Source: Hyphodiscus hymeniophilus
Taxonomy: Eukaryota; Ascomycota; Leotiomycetes; Helotiales; Hyphodiscaceae
Direction of reading: 5' to 3'
DNA: 64,000 bases
NCBI GenBank assembly: GCA_016508695.1
Contig: VNKQ01000019.1
Coordinates: forward strand, 496,001-560,000
Part shown: piece by piece, positions 1 through 13,103 of the stretch
Layout of the letters: each line of letters starts with the position of its first letter
Position numbering within the stretch: position 1 is the stretch's first letter
Notes under the pieces: model-generated
What the model was told of the DNA's origin: nothing
The model's input: only the letters and a program-made list of their open reading frames with translations
Database searches by the model: none
Program-made: the position numbers and the translations under genes

Positions 1-2094
1 AATAAGCCAGCAACACGCCACGAAATATCATCGGGATTTGCCCATGACAATGACTCAGGTGAGCACATGAAAAGGCCACACAAATCTCCCGTACCTGCAC
101 GTTTATATTGCATCGCAAATTGCAGAAAGCAGGCCTGGTGGGCGGTGTGGACACAAACGGAAGTAGCCCAGTCAACCGAAGCGAGCAGTCAACATGAAAC
201 AGCCCCTGCGAAGCGAGCGTGCCACACTCTCGCCTCGTCAATCAAAAAACCCCGAGGTAAAGGATCCGAGCTTCTCATTACTGTACCCAACCCGCAATCC
301 CGTATATCACCATATCGACCTGCATGACAATCTCCCGCCGCCCGGATTGCTTCTGCATGAGGAATCGACGCATTCGCAATTGATTTGCCTGTTTCGGAAT
401 GAATCTTGTGGCTGGGAGTTCCAGTCTGGCATGTGCGCACGCTCGTTATTCTTTCCTGTTCTGAGCGCGGTTTCCGATGGACGTTGCCTACCGTTTGGGG
501 ATGTGGCTGATTACAACATGTTGATGGGGACTTACGGAGTAGTGGCTTGTAAACTGCGAGATTAATTGTCGTCCACATCTCATCTACGGACGTGTCCCAG
601 GATTCTTGTCGGCTGGTCTAGAACTGTCGAGGGTTCAACGACGGATGGTCATGCTCGAAAGGAGTTTCTGCTACCCGTCCTGACCCATCTCGTGGAGTCG
701 TGGTAACGGCCACGCTCATGTCATACTGTCGAGCACCAACTCTCACCAGCCTCGGTGCCGTCTGAGGTGAGCTAATCGCATCAGGAAGCTGGCAGAAGAC
801 CCACAACTCTAAATCCACCTTACCAAAGTGATCCGGATTCCGACGTTACATCCCGTAGCGGATGTCAGATGATCGGGACCGCAGTAACCAAGCACGAAAG
901 TGAGAAGTGGAGAACCTAGATCCAAATTGACGTTTCAGACAAGAAGCGCGCTCATATCCTCAGAGCACGATGATTAAAACATCCACAAGTGTGGCCTCAC
1001 GTAGATACACATGTTCTTAAGCAGAGTCAACTATGCTCGGCACAGGGACTTTAATCACAAGCGTGCCCAGACAGTAATTTGATACAGTTCGGCCTGGTTG
1101 CAATCTGTAATCTTGATATCATGCAAGGTCCATGCAACAGCGACGCTGAAACGTCCCCGTGATATTTGAGGCTCTTAATTTACCAGGGTCCCGAGCCCCC
1201 TCTGGGACAAGTCTGCTTGTCGAACGCGTGTTTTGGGACGCCGTGATGCAGGCGCTGACTCGCTCGGATCAGACGAGGGACTCGGCGTGCCGTCTGAAAT
1301 GGCATGGTGCGTCCTCTCCGGCAAATACGTGGAGACTGGAGAAGGGGTTGAGGCCCCAGAGCGGCCCTTAGGCCTTGTTTAGATGGCATGTTGAGTTTTG
1401 AAACTGCACATGGAATGGGAAATTCGAGAGACGAGGTGGTTTGATTGATGATGATACCATCTCGTAGGATATCCTAACAGGAGTGGCCATTTAATGGTTT
1501 GGCCGACTCTGCTTATGCATAAGCTTCCTTCGCTCCTTCCCTTCCTCCCAAAATTCTTCGATCCTCCAACCCCCAAAAGTAGTCCAGTCCAGCGTGAAGA
1601 TAAATATATACAAAAGCCTAGTCCAGGGTTAATCCCCTGGAATGTAGACAGACAGCCTGTGCCAGTCGCTCCAAGTCTCCCAGAGCCGGCACTGAAGAAA
1701 TCGAAGCAAGCTTCGAGCCACTCTTGATAATGATACAACGGGCCTTGCCCACCAAATATGCGTCTTATATACAAAGAATCGTACACCGCACAGCGTTCAC
1801 AAAAGTATGAAAAGAAACGAACAGGCCGTAGGCAATAATCCGACAGCGCAGTGAATGGGTATCTTGTAAATGATCCATAACGAAAAGTGAAGATGATGCA
1901 AAGCCAAAAAGGATGGAAATGCTCCAATCCGGCTGAATCTCGAAGGCGCAATCTCATTCCGGTCATGTCATCTCGTTTTCGTTTTCGTGCAAATTATGCT
2001 GCGCTTAAATGATCGCGCAATAAGGACGTGGAGAACTTTTTCTGAAACGCCTGTAATCTCTATCGTCATCTCGCTTGAGAAAACCTCCGCACCT
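1..2094. other. Intergenic, no gene recognised
   Basis: Short open frames overlap on both strands, the longest under 200 codons. None has a recognisable domain, a consistent splice structure or codon bias like the confirmed genes. The right part probably holds the 3' untranslated region of the minus-strand gene that ends at 2095. I see no tRNA, transposon ends or notable repeats. Confidence 0.6.
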
Positions 2095-3674
2095 TCATTC
2101 CTCCTTGGGCGTTGTACGTCGTTCGTCGTGCCTCATCTCCGGTCCTGCCGAATACCGAGAATCGTGCTGCGCTTGTTGTGACTGCTGTCGAGATTGGGGT
2201 CGTGAATCGCTCTGCTCGAGGATTGAAGAGACAGGATTTGCGCCGCCTGACCGCTGTCGCGGCTCTGAAGAGAACGTGGCGGCTCCTTGCACAGGCGCTG
2301 GTGGTAATGCCATTCCCTGCGTAGCGAAACCGCTCTCTGTGGGACGTTGACGACTTGAAGGTCGGTAAGAATCGATTCCTCGAGCTGAGAGATCGCTCCT
2401 TTGCCTCGAGTGGCCTCGTCGGCGACTGGATGGTGTATTTGAAACAGAAGATCCGGTCTGAGAGAATTGCGGAGAAGTGTATTGAGGTTGTGAAGTTGGT
2501 GGTGGAGCAGGCTGTTGAGGTCCTGTGGCCTTTCGTTTCTTCGGAGAATAAGTATGATCTGAGAAGACTATTAGTCCGGGTCTTCTCAGAACGAAACGAA
2601 CCGTCAATGCTTGCCTGAAGGTGTCGTAGGTTGATTTGTGCTGCTCGTACCAGCCTGAGAAGTCGGTGGTTGCCAGTGATGGAAATATATCGAGGGGGAA
2701 GACTGTGACTCTTGGTGTTGAGCTGATTGCGATTGTGACAAAGGATGTCCCGGCTGTCCAGGCAGTATCTGCAACCCAGAAGGGCCGGCAGGCACTTGCT
2801 GAATGTGCATTTCCCCCGTGTTTAGCCTAGGCAGGTGAGACGTGGCAGGAGGCCTGGCGATTATTCCTTGCGTCTGGGTATTTGATCGGGATCTTGTAGC
2901 AGGAGACATCGGGTAGAAGCTTCCACTTTGAGAGCTAGGTGGGCCGATAGGAGTCGATGGCAATGTCATCGCAGCTGCTTGGTGTGGTTGACCAGCATGA
3001 GGCTGAGTAGCTCGAGAATCCCTTCTTTGTATTTGCTCAGGAGAGGGATGGCCTTGAGAGGGAAGTAGTGGCTGTTGTTGAATCTGCTGCTGCTGCTGAA
3101 GATGAGACATATAATGCTGTGCCCATTCCAGGCTTGCATTTGGCAAGTTGCCGCCGCCCATTCCAGCAAATACCATGGGAATCATGTATGGAGGGATGCC
3201 CCCATTCAGAGAGGTTCGCAGCATGTCCTGTTCGATCTTTCTCTGCTCCAGCCGCAGTGCTTCTTGTCTCGTCTTCTCCTCCTCTTGCTTCCGCTTATCT
3301 TCCTCAGCTTTGGCATGAAGCCAGTTCCTCATCGATTCTTCCGCACCTTGCCATTGCTGTGGAGGAGCTGGCAACTGTCCCATGGGCTGACTTAACGGTG
3401 GCTGACCTATTGGTGGAGGTTGCTGTGAAGGTTGTGGCAATGTCATGGCTGCCGGTGGAGGCAGGCCACGATGAGGTGTGGACATCTGTTGTGTCGTACT
3501 CTTCGATGCTGGTATTGGTGGGAGAGACTTAATGGTAGCAGATATAGGTGGGAATGAAGGCCCTGTCGTCGCCACCGCCGGAGAGAAACGAGAGGTGGAT
3601 GGTGGTGTAGGTGGAGTATAGTCATGAAAAGACTTGTAGCCTTGATGTACTGGCTGTTTAATAGTGAGCAACAT
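2095..3674 (-). CDS. Gln/Pro-rich coiled-coil protein, conserved fungal, function unknown
   Basis: Two exons: 3674-2615 and 2558-2095, joined over a 56-bp intron (2559-2614) with a GC donor (AG|GCAAGC), a GGACTAATA branch region and a CTCAG acceptor. The join removes an in-frame stop and continues as SDHTYSPKKRK, a basic nuclear-localisation-like stretch. The protein starts MLLTIKQPVHQGYKSF and is about 500 residues. It carries Pro/Ser-rich tracts, a charged helix (NWLHAKAEEDKRKQEEEKTR) likely to form a coiled coil, then a hydrophobic patch (GGIPPYMIPMVFAGMGGG) and long Gln-rich segments ending in a Ser/Arg/Gln-rich tail. The composition suggests a nuclear or transcription-associated protein, which is inference. 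The start is uncertain: no ATG lies further upstream in frame, but CTTCTTCTAG just before it could be an acceptor, so a 5' exon may be missing. I do not recognise the family. Confidence 0.75.
2559..2614 (-). other. GC-AG intron
   Basis: Minus-strand intron whose donor reads CAG|GCAAGC instead of GT. It ends CTTCTCAG, with CTAAT about 10 nt upstream of the acceptor, and is 56 bp long. Without this splice the long Gln-rich frame stops at 2604-2606. With it, the frame continues for another 154 codons of the same composition. No GT donor in the same place restores the frame before the stop. Confidence 0.75.
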
Positions 3675-3755
3675 TTCGAAGTATAAAGAAACTAGAAGAA
3701 GAGAAACATAAAGTAGTCTGGAGGTAGAAGTGACCTTTTGAACGAGAGACGTCAA

Positions 3756-6700
3756 CCTGTAAGAAGGTACGAGTAAGCGAGTGGGTATCGAGACTTTTAT
3801 GTAGAACGGCGTGTACGAGTACCCCCCACTCTGGTGTCACTCATCTCCAAGCAGGTACCGTGCACAGTATTAGAGTTGGGTAGTATGACTACCTGTATCG
3901 TATTTTAGAGATACTCCAGACGAGGTCGGGTACCGGAATGGAAAAGCGGTCGTCGTTCTGTGGAGCTTAATTGGTCTGGCAAATCACAAGGCTACGAGTG
4001 ACAGCTCTGGATCTGGACCTCGACGGAAAGGTTAACTGCAGGGACGATCTTCGGGGACAATGATGGTGTGTGAGATGCTGTGCTAAGATTCTCGAGTTGC
4101 CGAATAGAAGGAATGGATCGGCTGCTTGTGGCAGGACACAGGATGGAAGAAGGCGTCAGCAGCAATGCTCCACTCATAATCCACCAAAACGAGAGAAGGC
4201 TGATTATAGCGAGACTTAGGAAGAGCCCAAATAGGTCGAGGTTCTTTGTAGAACGCTGTATGGTCGTCTCAAAGAAACACAGGGTCAGGGTTGCTGATAC
4301 TACTGAACACAGGCATACAGGCGCGTGTTCATACTCGTAAAAAGTGCGGCATGGCAAATCTTGGTGCGGAGAGGTCCTTCGAGGTCAGTCCCAGTATCAG
4401 TAGTTTTGAGTCGAGCTAAAGTTTGCCCGAAAGGGTAATACTTAGAAAACCAAGGTAGGGAGGGTGCTGGGGTTTATGCCAGGCGAGGTACGAGGGCAAT
4501 ACTTCTTTGTCTACCGAAGATTGAATGCGGACCATTGTCCGAAATGGAAGGGACAGAGGCCACTGAAGAGCGGGTGATGAAAATTTGACACCTGTTAAAT
4601 GGTAATGCCAGCCGTGGTTACAAAAGCGGGCAGAATGATGTGTGTTGTGTGCATTGTTACTTGGAAACTAGGTCCTGGGGCTCGAAGACTGGGGCTGGGG
4701 CTTGGAGTGGCTGAAATTTGTGGTTGAAATTCTATGTGTATGTACTTGTAACTGTAAGTAAGGACGGCGGGGGAGACCGCTTTAGTTGTCGGTGAACCAA
4801 TGGCTGATATGATGTGGCCAAGGTCCAAGGATGAGAGAAGAAGCTCAGGCGGACATGATGCTGACATCGACGGGACAGGTGTGGCTTAAGCAGTGGCCAG
4901 TGAGAGCTCTTTTGGACAGGGAGACTGTAACACCTTCCGTTGGAGCCAGATTTGTAGGGAGGGGAAGCTTACATACACCCAAGGAGGGGTCCTGTTGGTT
5001 CTGAGTGCTAGTAGAAGTATGTCCGTACTTCCGTAGGTGAAATCCCATCCACACAGAAGCTTGCAAGCTGGGGCAAAACTCCTCGAATTTGGCAGCACGA
5101 GGACGGGTGGCTCGGTGGGATTGCAGGGGCAGCTGGAAGATCCAGGGTATCATCCTCCCATGCTCCACCTCTCGTGCACGTCCGGGACGGGGCTACCGTA
5201 ACGCCCAGGATCTCCTCCTTCGCCATACTATTCGGTACTAGACGGATCTTGAGATTCCTTGGATCGTCTGTCAAGTTCTGCGCTTTGAAACACGAGTCGA
5301 TCCTCACCGCTTCCGGCCCAATCACGAATCTAAATCAGGGTCTACCGTCTCGCCAAAAGATCCAGGACGACATAAGCCTCCGTTATGAAAGGACCAGATC
5401 ATCGCCGTTCAATTGAATAATCGAAACACATCTGGTGATGATGGATGATGCGTTCGGATTTTGGAGGCGAGGAAAGCGGCACCATATTGCCTTTCCACAA
5501 GAGCCTCGACGTTGTTCTGAGTGGGTGGATGCAAAACTTGTTGTGCGATGCAGCAGCAGGGAAAAATGCAATATCGAACACCCAGTCTGCGCTGAACAAA
5601 CTTGTGGGTCTCCTTGTCGTCTACCGCCGTAGTGAAGTAAGAGCTCAGTAATTTGTTGGTCAAACTTGCGCCTGTAGCCTTGCGGCTTGCATGTCTTTCC
5701 GCGAATGCAATCAGTCCTCGACATGGATCTTGGGAAACTTGAAGCATCACCAATATCGGAGTCTCCATACGGAATAGGCAACACCCGTGATAACCTGCCT
5801 TGTATCTAACTGGTTGTAAAGTGACACAAAAATATCTATGGAGGTGGCAGAGTGGATAGGCGTAGATGTGGCTTGCGCGCCATCTGGGTTTTGACGGACT
5901 TTCGTTTGTTGCTTCATGTAGTAAGCTGCGAGCCGTTGATTTTGGATCACATCTCCCGATACGAACGCCGCTTCAGTCCCAAAGGCTCGAATTGCTGCAT
6001 TTTGCCTGGTCCATCGCACAGGCTCGATTTATCGTTCTTGGTGCTATTCTCACGACTTCTTGAGCTGTCCAAACGGCCCAATCAACCGTAGCGTGCGCCT
6101 TCTGACGCCCGGAGATAATTTGCTGCTAAGAAGACGGTTGACTTAAACGTTTCCAACGCCTGTCAGCTTGGAGATTGAAGGACCTAAAGTCATTTGGCGA
6201 GAGTGCTACGCGAGCGCCTTTGACAACATCAATGCCTCCACAGATCATTGGAAAGATTGCAGCAATTTGCCGTTTCGCATGTGGTGATGAGTTCAATTAA
6301 CTCGCCGGCATGGTGGCGGGCCGGTGATTGTGGAGGGGTCGAGGGTAGGGGATTGTAGCAAAACCACGGTCCGAGGCAGACCAGGCTGGGTTCGTGTAGC
6401 CTTGCTGCTGAAGACTGCTAGAAATGATCCTTTACTGCAGGTGAATTCCAAACTAGCGTCGATGCAGTCCATTTCCAGCTGGAGAGGCTCTTTGAAAGGC
6501 TCAAGTTGGCTACTCGTACGCCCATATGCACCGGGCTTGAGGAACAGCATGAATTTTGTACCAGGGAGATGCACACATCCAATAACTCCATGCAGCAGCA
6601 GAGACACTGCGGGGATTGATAAGAATAAAGGGTCATGTCTGTCTGTGTTGGAGACTTGGAGTCTTATGCCTGTACGAACATTTGATGGGGAGTTGTGGCA

Positions 6701-9700
6701 CGAATACAGTCCTAGAAAGCGGAAGCGACCTGGCGCCAAAACCAGGCGCGTTTACCGTAGCAGTTCAAATTTCTCTTCAACCACGGCAATATTTTGGATC
6801 TTTCAACAGACTATCTCGATCAATGGCGTATCTGCTTGCATGTCTCTCTACCGACCTCGGAATCTCCCTTTCAACCTTGTTTCGCTTTCTAGATTATGCC
6901 TCCCGCTTCCATGCGCCGCTCAATCCTCAACCTGCAGTCTAGCTATCATGTTCCCAAATAGGACCGACGCCTTTCCCTGGCTTGCAGGAACTCACGCAGC
7001 ATTGTGCCCGGTAGGGAAACTTGGTGGTTCTTGAAGGCTCGGACTCTATCACTTGTTGGGATCTCGGATCACTCGTGAGAGCTGGCGCCGTATTGGGCGC
7101 TTGATAGTAATGCTCGAGTCTCAGGTACAGGATTAAAGTTCCGCAAGTATTTCGAGACTTCTGGACATCACGACGGCAGGCCAATCCGAGACTGCCCACC
7201 TCGCAATGCTGAAATACACTCGAATACCAAGTATACTACGACCCATTGTTCACTCAGCCTGACTTCGAATACAAGCTCGCCGTGGTGGATATGCATGTCT
7301 AGCGAGCTGCAGGTTTCGCTCTATGCACTTTGGGGCGTTCTGCGTCCACAGCGTCATATTACGGCCAGGGACATCCATCCATTTCAAAGACCGACTCAAA
7401 GGGATTCAAGTCGCAAGTTTTTCATTACATGTTCTTCGCGATCGACAAAAGCCGGCAGCATTCGTCTGCTTTGTCCTCCGTGAGAAAGTAAACGTTACAA
7501 GCAGGTGTCGACGGAATAAGGAGAGGTTAACGTTGGTTTCCGCAAGGGATCGATAGGATAAGATGACCCGGTGTGGAAGTCCGGTGGTGAAGATCGACAA
7601 GTGGCTTTGTGTGCCAGCTCGAAACCCGGATTGACGCTGAACGCAGTTCGACTACCGAACAGTGAGAGCAGGGCCACACAACCGGCTTGGAGATGCACTT
7701 TGGATGCTTCGTAAGGTGTGCCTTATTAAATTTGTGGATCTTATCAGAAACATGCCCTGGATTGGTCATATTCGAAAAATTCCCCCAATTAAAATGCGAC
7801 TCAAGCTTAGTTGAAGCCACTTTGCACGACGAGTCTTGCGCAGAGCACTATCGCTGATACGACCTCTGCACAATAGCGGAGTTCAATGAACGAATGAGCT
7901 GGAAGAATTCGCTTTCATGGCTTCAAGGCCAGCCTTCGTGCAATTACTAGCCCACTAAGCGAGTTGTGGGAAAGAGAGGATGAAGCGGATCGCAAACGGT
8001 CAAGGATACCAAGTCTATCCGAGTACGGACTCTAACCCCAAGCACCCGTACCACCCATGGAAGCAGGGGACGGCAACGACCTGTCAAAATTGAGAAAAGA
8101 TTCCCATCTTGATCATCAACGTTCAGAATCGGGGCCAACGAAGGTGTCTTCCTCACTCCATTCGAACTTGATTCTATGCAGAATGCAGAAGCGAGAAGCG
8201 AGAAGCGACCCCAGTGTTATCAAATGCCATGGACCTGGTGGACGCCTCGTTGTCGATCCCGCCCTGCGAAGTGGAAATGTGAGCCGGATGGTGGCAAAGC
8301 GATTCCTACCCCAACCCGGCGATCATTTACAGATCAGATTGCAACCGCAGTGACCGCAGTCCCGGGAGGCATGTCTCACTTCGCTTCAGGGCTTCAAGGG
8401 TTCACACAGCTCTGATTGATGCGATCAACGTGCCTGATTTCCCGCACGATCTGACGGCCTGCTGCCACGAGGAACTCCTTGCTTGCCATGAGCCTTTCCG
8501 AAGACTGTAGATCTTCTACTGGTCCTGGGCTATGATTCAGCTCTACAAGCTCTGCGAAACTTGGAACTGAATTTGGAATGCAAACCATCGACGTTCATTT
8601 GCTTGATAGAAGCACGCATCCGTGATATGAGCTGCTTCTTCTGGAAATGCTGCTGCTCATTGACAAGCATGAGGGCCATTGTCACAACACAACCTCAAGC
8701 ATCTGGAAGCCTGGAGCACTCTAACCCTCAGCATTACCGCAACACGCGGCCTCGAAGCCTATTTCTACCTAGATTGATGCTCGAAAATCAAGTTCATTCA
8801 ACTTCAAGTCCGAAATATCCAGCCTACCCTTATCAATCAATGACTGATCGCCCCGTACCAACACCCACTAACAGCGATTACCACAGCCACCTGATGCCCT
8901 CAGAGTCGAGAACGCTTCGGCAACGATGTTCCGTCGCCTTACAGGAATCTCCACCGCGCCACAGGGTCACCACTAACGCCCATTACATCGTGGCCGTCAT
9001 CCCCAAACGGTGCAGATCACCTCAAATCGGCAACTCCTGCACTTAGCATTGGTGTGCGCCACCTCCAGCGTCTCGACAAGGATCAGCCACAGCGGGAAAT
9101 GGCAATTCGTGGCGTCCTTCCAATACGTCTTAAACCTTCTTCTGGGCTGCCAGCGACCTTCTTTAACTTGGAAGGTAGCGTTGCCCTAGGCCCAAATGGT
9201 CCTTACTGACGACAAAGTCTGTCGGTTTCGACCAGATGTACATTTCGAGAGTGTGAGCGGCTTGAGATATTATGACTGTTTTTTCACACTTTTTGTGAAG
9301 AATTTGCTCGAGGGGCTTCGCCTAGCTGGCGGTGAACCGTCTGAAGCAAAGCTGCAGTCAAAGTACGTCAGCACGTGGCTCTTCTTTCCACGACAAAAAT
9401 CCTCTAGAAGGCTATGGCATGATCGTCACTACCATATCACTTTACTGATTGACTAAGATACTGTACGAGCAGGCCGCGGAAACTTGAGTCTCGAACATCC
9501 ACTCTGCTTAGACCTAGCATCATCGAAAATAAGAAATAACATTAAGGGAAAAGACCGACCGCTGTACCTTGCTGTGTTAGCGGTCTGGTGAAAAAAAGAT
9601 ACACTGATAATACCTCATTGGATGAGTGAGTCATGATGCACACGTTGGGATCCAAGTGTTCCTATCGTGCGTATGTGGAGTTTGGTTTGTTGTTGAGCGG

Positions 9701-12700
9701 AATTCCTTATTCCTGCCTTCGGCTTCGACAAGCCCGCCACCGTAAGTTCAAATCTTGCTTGGTGGTGGAATAATACGTTTGGAAAAAGCGTCATTGAGAC
9801 GGCATCTTCAGTGTTAAGTTGTTAGTGTCTCACTCCTCCAGCTGAGGGAGCTACAAAGTGTATACACACGAGAAGCGCTATTATTGATCACATGATTGCC
9901 CTTGATTCTTTAACTGGATGAGTTTGTCTTTCATCGCTTGTAATACACATCTTGTCGATATGCATATGAAATTGCAGGTAGATAATCACGCTCTGTTTAA
10001 AGGAGAAGCTCCATGGTAGGCGGTCTGATATCTTAAAATATTTCGGTACTCATTCGAGGCCAACCTACCTAGAAAGTGATTTACAAGTCATCGGAAATGT
10101 GAAGGTTAAGCCACTCCAAGTGGCGGGAAGGTAAAAAAATAGAAACATATCGTGTTTCTCCACTATGGAGCCATTGCTTGCCACTACGTCTTTCTTGGCA
10201 AGTTGGCTGGTCGCTGAAAATCAACTGTGTCCCTCGACTCCCTCACTCGATTTTGCTTCAATTAGCTTCACAGTCAGCTTATAATATGTGGTTCGCCTTG
10301 AGCAGCAGAAGCATTTCGAACAAACCATTTGAGTTTCGAAAGAGCCAGTGACTACCCAGGTACAAGGTCAAGGAGGATTCTCGTCCCGACGCATGGCCAG
10401 CTGATCAGCTAGACAATGGACTTGGCTTGCTTGAGGTTGACAACAGTGAACGAAAGAGCTCAAGTGGTGGCCGAAACCATGTAATTTGACATATGTATCT
10501 TGAATTGACGACGGCCACTCTGTACTGTTTTCTTCGAGGCAAAAAGAATTTGGTACCGTGACTTTCTCCTATCCGCTTGTCGAAGATAGTCCAATCTCTC
10601 CTGCCTTGATGCCGAGCGATCTACAATCTGTCTGATCTCACGATGAGACAACGAAATCGTATCGGGTTATTCAAGATCGTTATTTTCGGCGACAAACATG
10701 CGTAGACCACCACTTGCAGAATCGCGATAATCCCAATTCCTTTGAGTTGGCGCATGGCTTCTTGGTGGGAAGGTTCACCTGGAGTCAAAGGCTGCGTAGG
10801 AAGTATTGATGTTTATTCTGGAGAGCTTGTGGAACAATCAACACACGACAGAGATAACCCAGGATGCTTTACAGTTTTAAGAGAGTTATTTGAGGAGCAA
10901 TGCTCAGGTTTGAGCATTCGTTGTGGGCGAAGGGCAGAGCTGTGTATCAAGAGCCTTCTCGCTCTGCTTGAACAAAACCAAAGATCCGCAGGACCCAAAA
11001 TCATCTACCACAGAGCATGTATCTTTGGCTGCTTGAGTTGTGACTTCACCTAGAACCATTTCTTGGAAAGCAACTATGTTGAGACTGACCCACTGGAAGT
11101 ACAATTCACTTCAAACCCACCAGCTTGAACCAATCAGGCAATTTTGGTCTCTATTCCCCAAGACTCTCTAGTTTTGTTGCACGTCGCAAATCCGACGATG
11201 GACAGCATCCAATTATTGAAAACGTCGATGACTCGAGTTTGATCGACATCGTCAATTTCGTTGTGGTCTCCACGTTTTGAAGAGTAGACCTGGTCGCCTA
11301 GCGAATTGAGCTCCCAAGCCTTCACTCCCTCTGCTTCCCAATCTTTGTTGCACGTCGCAATTCTGGACTTAAATGGACAGCGTCCAACTATTGACAGCCT
11401 CGATTTTGATTGGCATCGTCCATACCGTCGTGGTCTCCACCTTTTGGAGAGTAGACCTAGTTAATCACCTAGCGAATTGAGGCCTTAAGTACTCACTTCC
11501 CTCTACTTCTCAATCTATGTTGCACGTCGCAATCTGGGAATAGCTTCAATGTGTCTCTGAGAGATACCAGATTCACGGACAATAGCTAAAAAGAGGGTCA
11601 AGAGAAGAGATATTTAGTTCTTGAATATCGAGATATCTCTAATACACACTTATTCATACCTTCTCCGTCTTCTTTTGTTGCACGTCGTAGGTCTCCGCTG
11701 AATCTGAGGTGCAGGTTTGCCTGCGAGATGGCGCTGATTTCGGCCAACAGGTTTTATACGCCTCCCGCACTTCTGGATATGACAGTTGAGAGGGTTTTTG
11801 CTGTCTTTGTAGTGATATCTCGAAGCTCCGATGCTGTGCTTTCAATTATTGAGAATGATACCCTGTCAAGAAAATATGTTGAGTATTGTCCATAGAATCT
11901 AGAGGTTGGAATTGACCATCTTGAGATCTGAACTCTAGGACTGCTATCACATGTGGGAATATCATGTACTTTGTGACATCATGTGAGGTATCTTAGATTC
12001 TTATCTTCTTTCCCGTACCATTTTCATAAGGTATCGATCCCTGCCTGAACGTACTTTACATATTCGTCGCATCTTTCAATAGCCCCGTGCCCCACCCCAA
12101 TTGAGTAAATCATGAGAAGGCGAACGAGTGCAACCCCATCTGATCTGCCACGAGATGCAACATGGCGAGTGATTGAGCATTGAGAATGCTGCCTCATGCA
12201 GACATGCTTGGATCGAGTACACTTGAAGATGGAGCAAGCGCGTAGAGCAAGCAGTACTGAAACGCACACCCGGAATTGCATTGCGATTCATTTGGAAAGC
12301 TGTGGGGAGACTCGGAAAATGTGATATTCGGGGGACCAATGTCCGAGCGAAGCTTCATCATATCTCCAGCATCTGGCACCGATCATTAGGCTCCATCCAA
12401 GACTTCTTGATATGGCCTTCATACGAGAAGGAGAGAGCGGACTTCAGTTGGAAATGACAGACTAGGACTTGCACTAGTACTGAACTCTTCCTTCAAGGAA
12501 TATCCAAACTCGCCTCTTTCTTTTGGATGAAATGATCTCGCCACCATTGATGTGAGATCGGAGAGAAAACTTCGTGGAGGGTTTGGAGGATACGGAAGAT
12601 TTGTTGACATTACCTCGTTTTTTGTCAGAGGAGTTAAGGAAGCAGTAAAGACTGGACCGAGCCAAGGGCCCAGGTGGTTGGACGAAGCCGGACCATACTT

Positions 12701-13103
12701 CAAAGTACTTAGAATAATGAAACAGAAGCCAAAGTACAACATGACGTGCAGAATTATCGTTCGGTCTGACTCAGAGACAGAGACATTTCGAATTCATCTC
12801 AAATAGCAATAGAAATCACTACGCCTAAGATGCCTGAAATCACGCAATGTCCTTGTTCCTTCGCTGAAATATATGCTGAAAACTCCACGCCAATGCGAAA
12901 TAGCATTTGAAAAACAAGTGGCTCACTCTGAATGCAACGTGCTTCTCCGCGTGGCAGCGGGTGACTCTCCCGAATATCTGTCGTGGTCATCATACTACAA
13001 CTTATTGACCGAATGCACCACTAGGCTTTGGACCGAGACCCAACTTCTGCTTCTTAATGCGTGGCAGTACTCCAGCGAGTATCAAGATAGACGAGACTGC
13101 AAG
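3756..13103. other. 9.3-kb gene desert
   Basis: Many short overlapping frames occur on both strands. The longest is a 236-codon plus-strand frame at 6324-7034, mirrored by 148 codons on the other strand, and none has a recognisable domain. I found no transposase, reverse transcriptase, long terminal repeats or terminal inverted repeats. By eye the base composition is not strongly AT-biased, so heavy repeat-induced point mutation is not obvious. The only clear structure is the repeat near 11.17-11.69 kb. The stretch may hold decayed elements, lncRNA or lineage-specific genes that cannot be supported here. Confidence 0.6.
11177..11690. repeat. Tandem direct repeat, about 171 bp per unit, four decaying copies
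   Basis: The word TTGCACGTCGCAA occurs at 11177-11189, 11348-11360 and 11520-11532, and its left part recurs at 11678-11687. The first two spacings are 171 and 172 bp and the last is 158. Between the first two words the flanks also match: TGGACAGC(A/G)TCCAA, ATTG, GTGGTCTCCAC, GAGTAGACCT, CCTAGCGAATTGAG and CCCTCT all recur in order. Copies three and four keep only the beginning. No open frame runs through the units. Confidence 0.8.

Noticed and set aside
6293..7034. Overlapping long frames on both strands (236 codons +, 148 codons -)
   Set aside because: Neither has recognisable motifs, and they mirror each other, so at most one could be real. Evidence is insufficient to annotate.
9715..9775. 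tRNA-like T-loop (GTAAGTTCAAATCTTGC)
   Set aside because: The T arm can pair with one G-U, but no matching acceptor 5' strand, D arm or anticodon arm is found upstream, so a tRNA is not supported.
12419..12993. Minus-strand fragments with hydrophobic stretches, possibly a membrane-protein remnant
   Set aside because: Only one hydrophobic segment is clear, frames are interrupted, and no family motif could be named.
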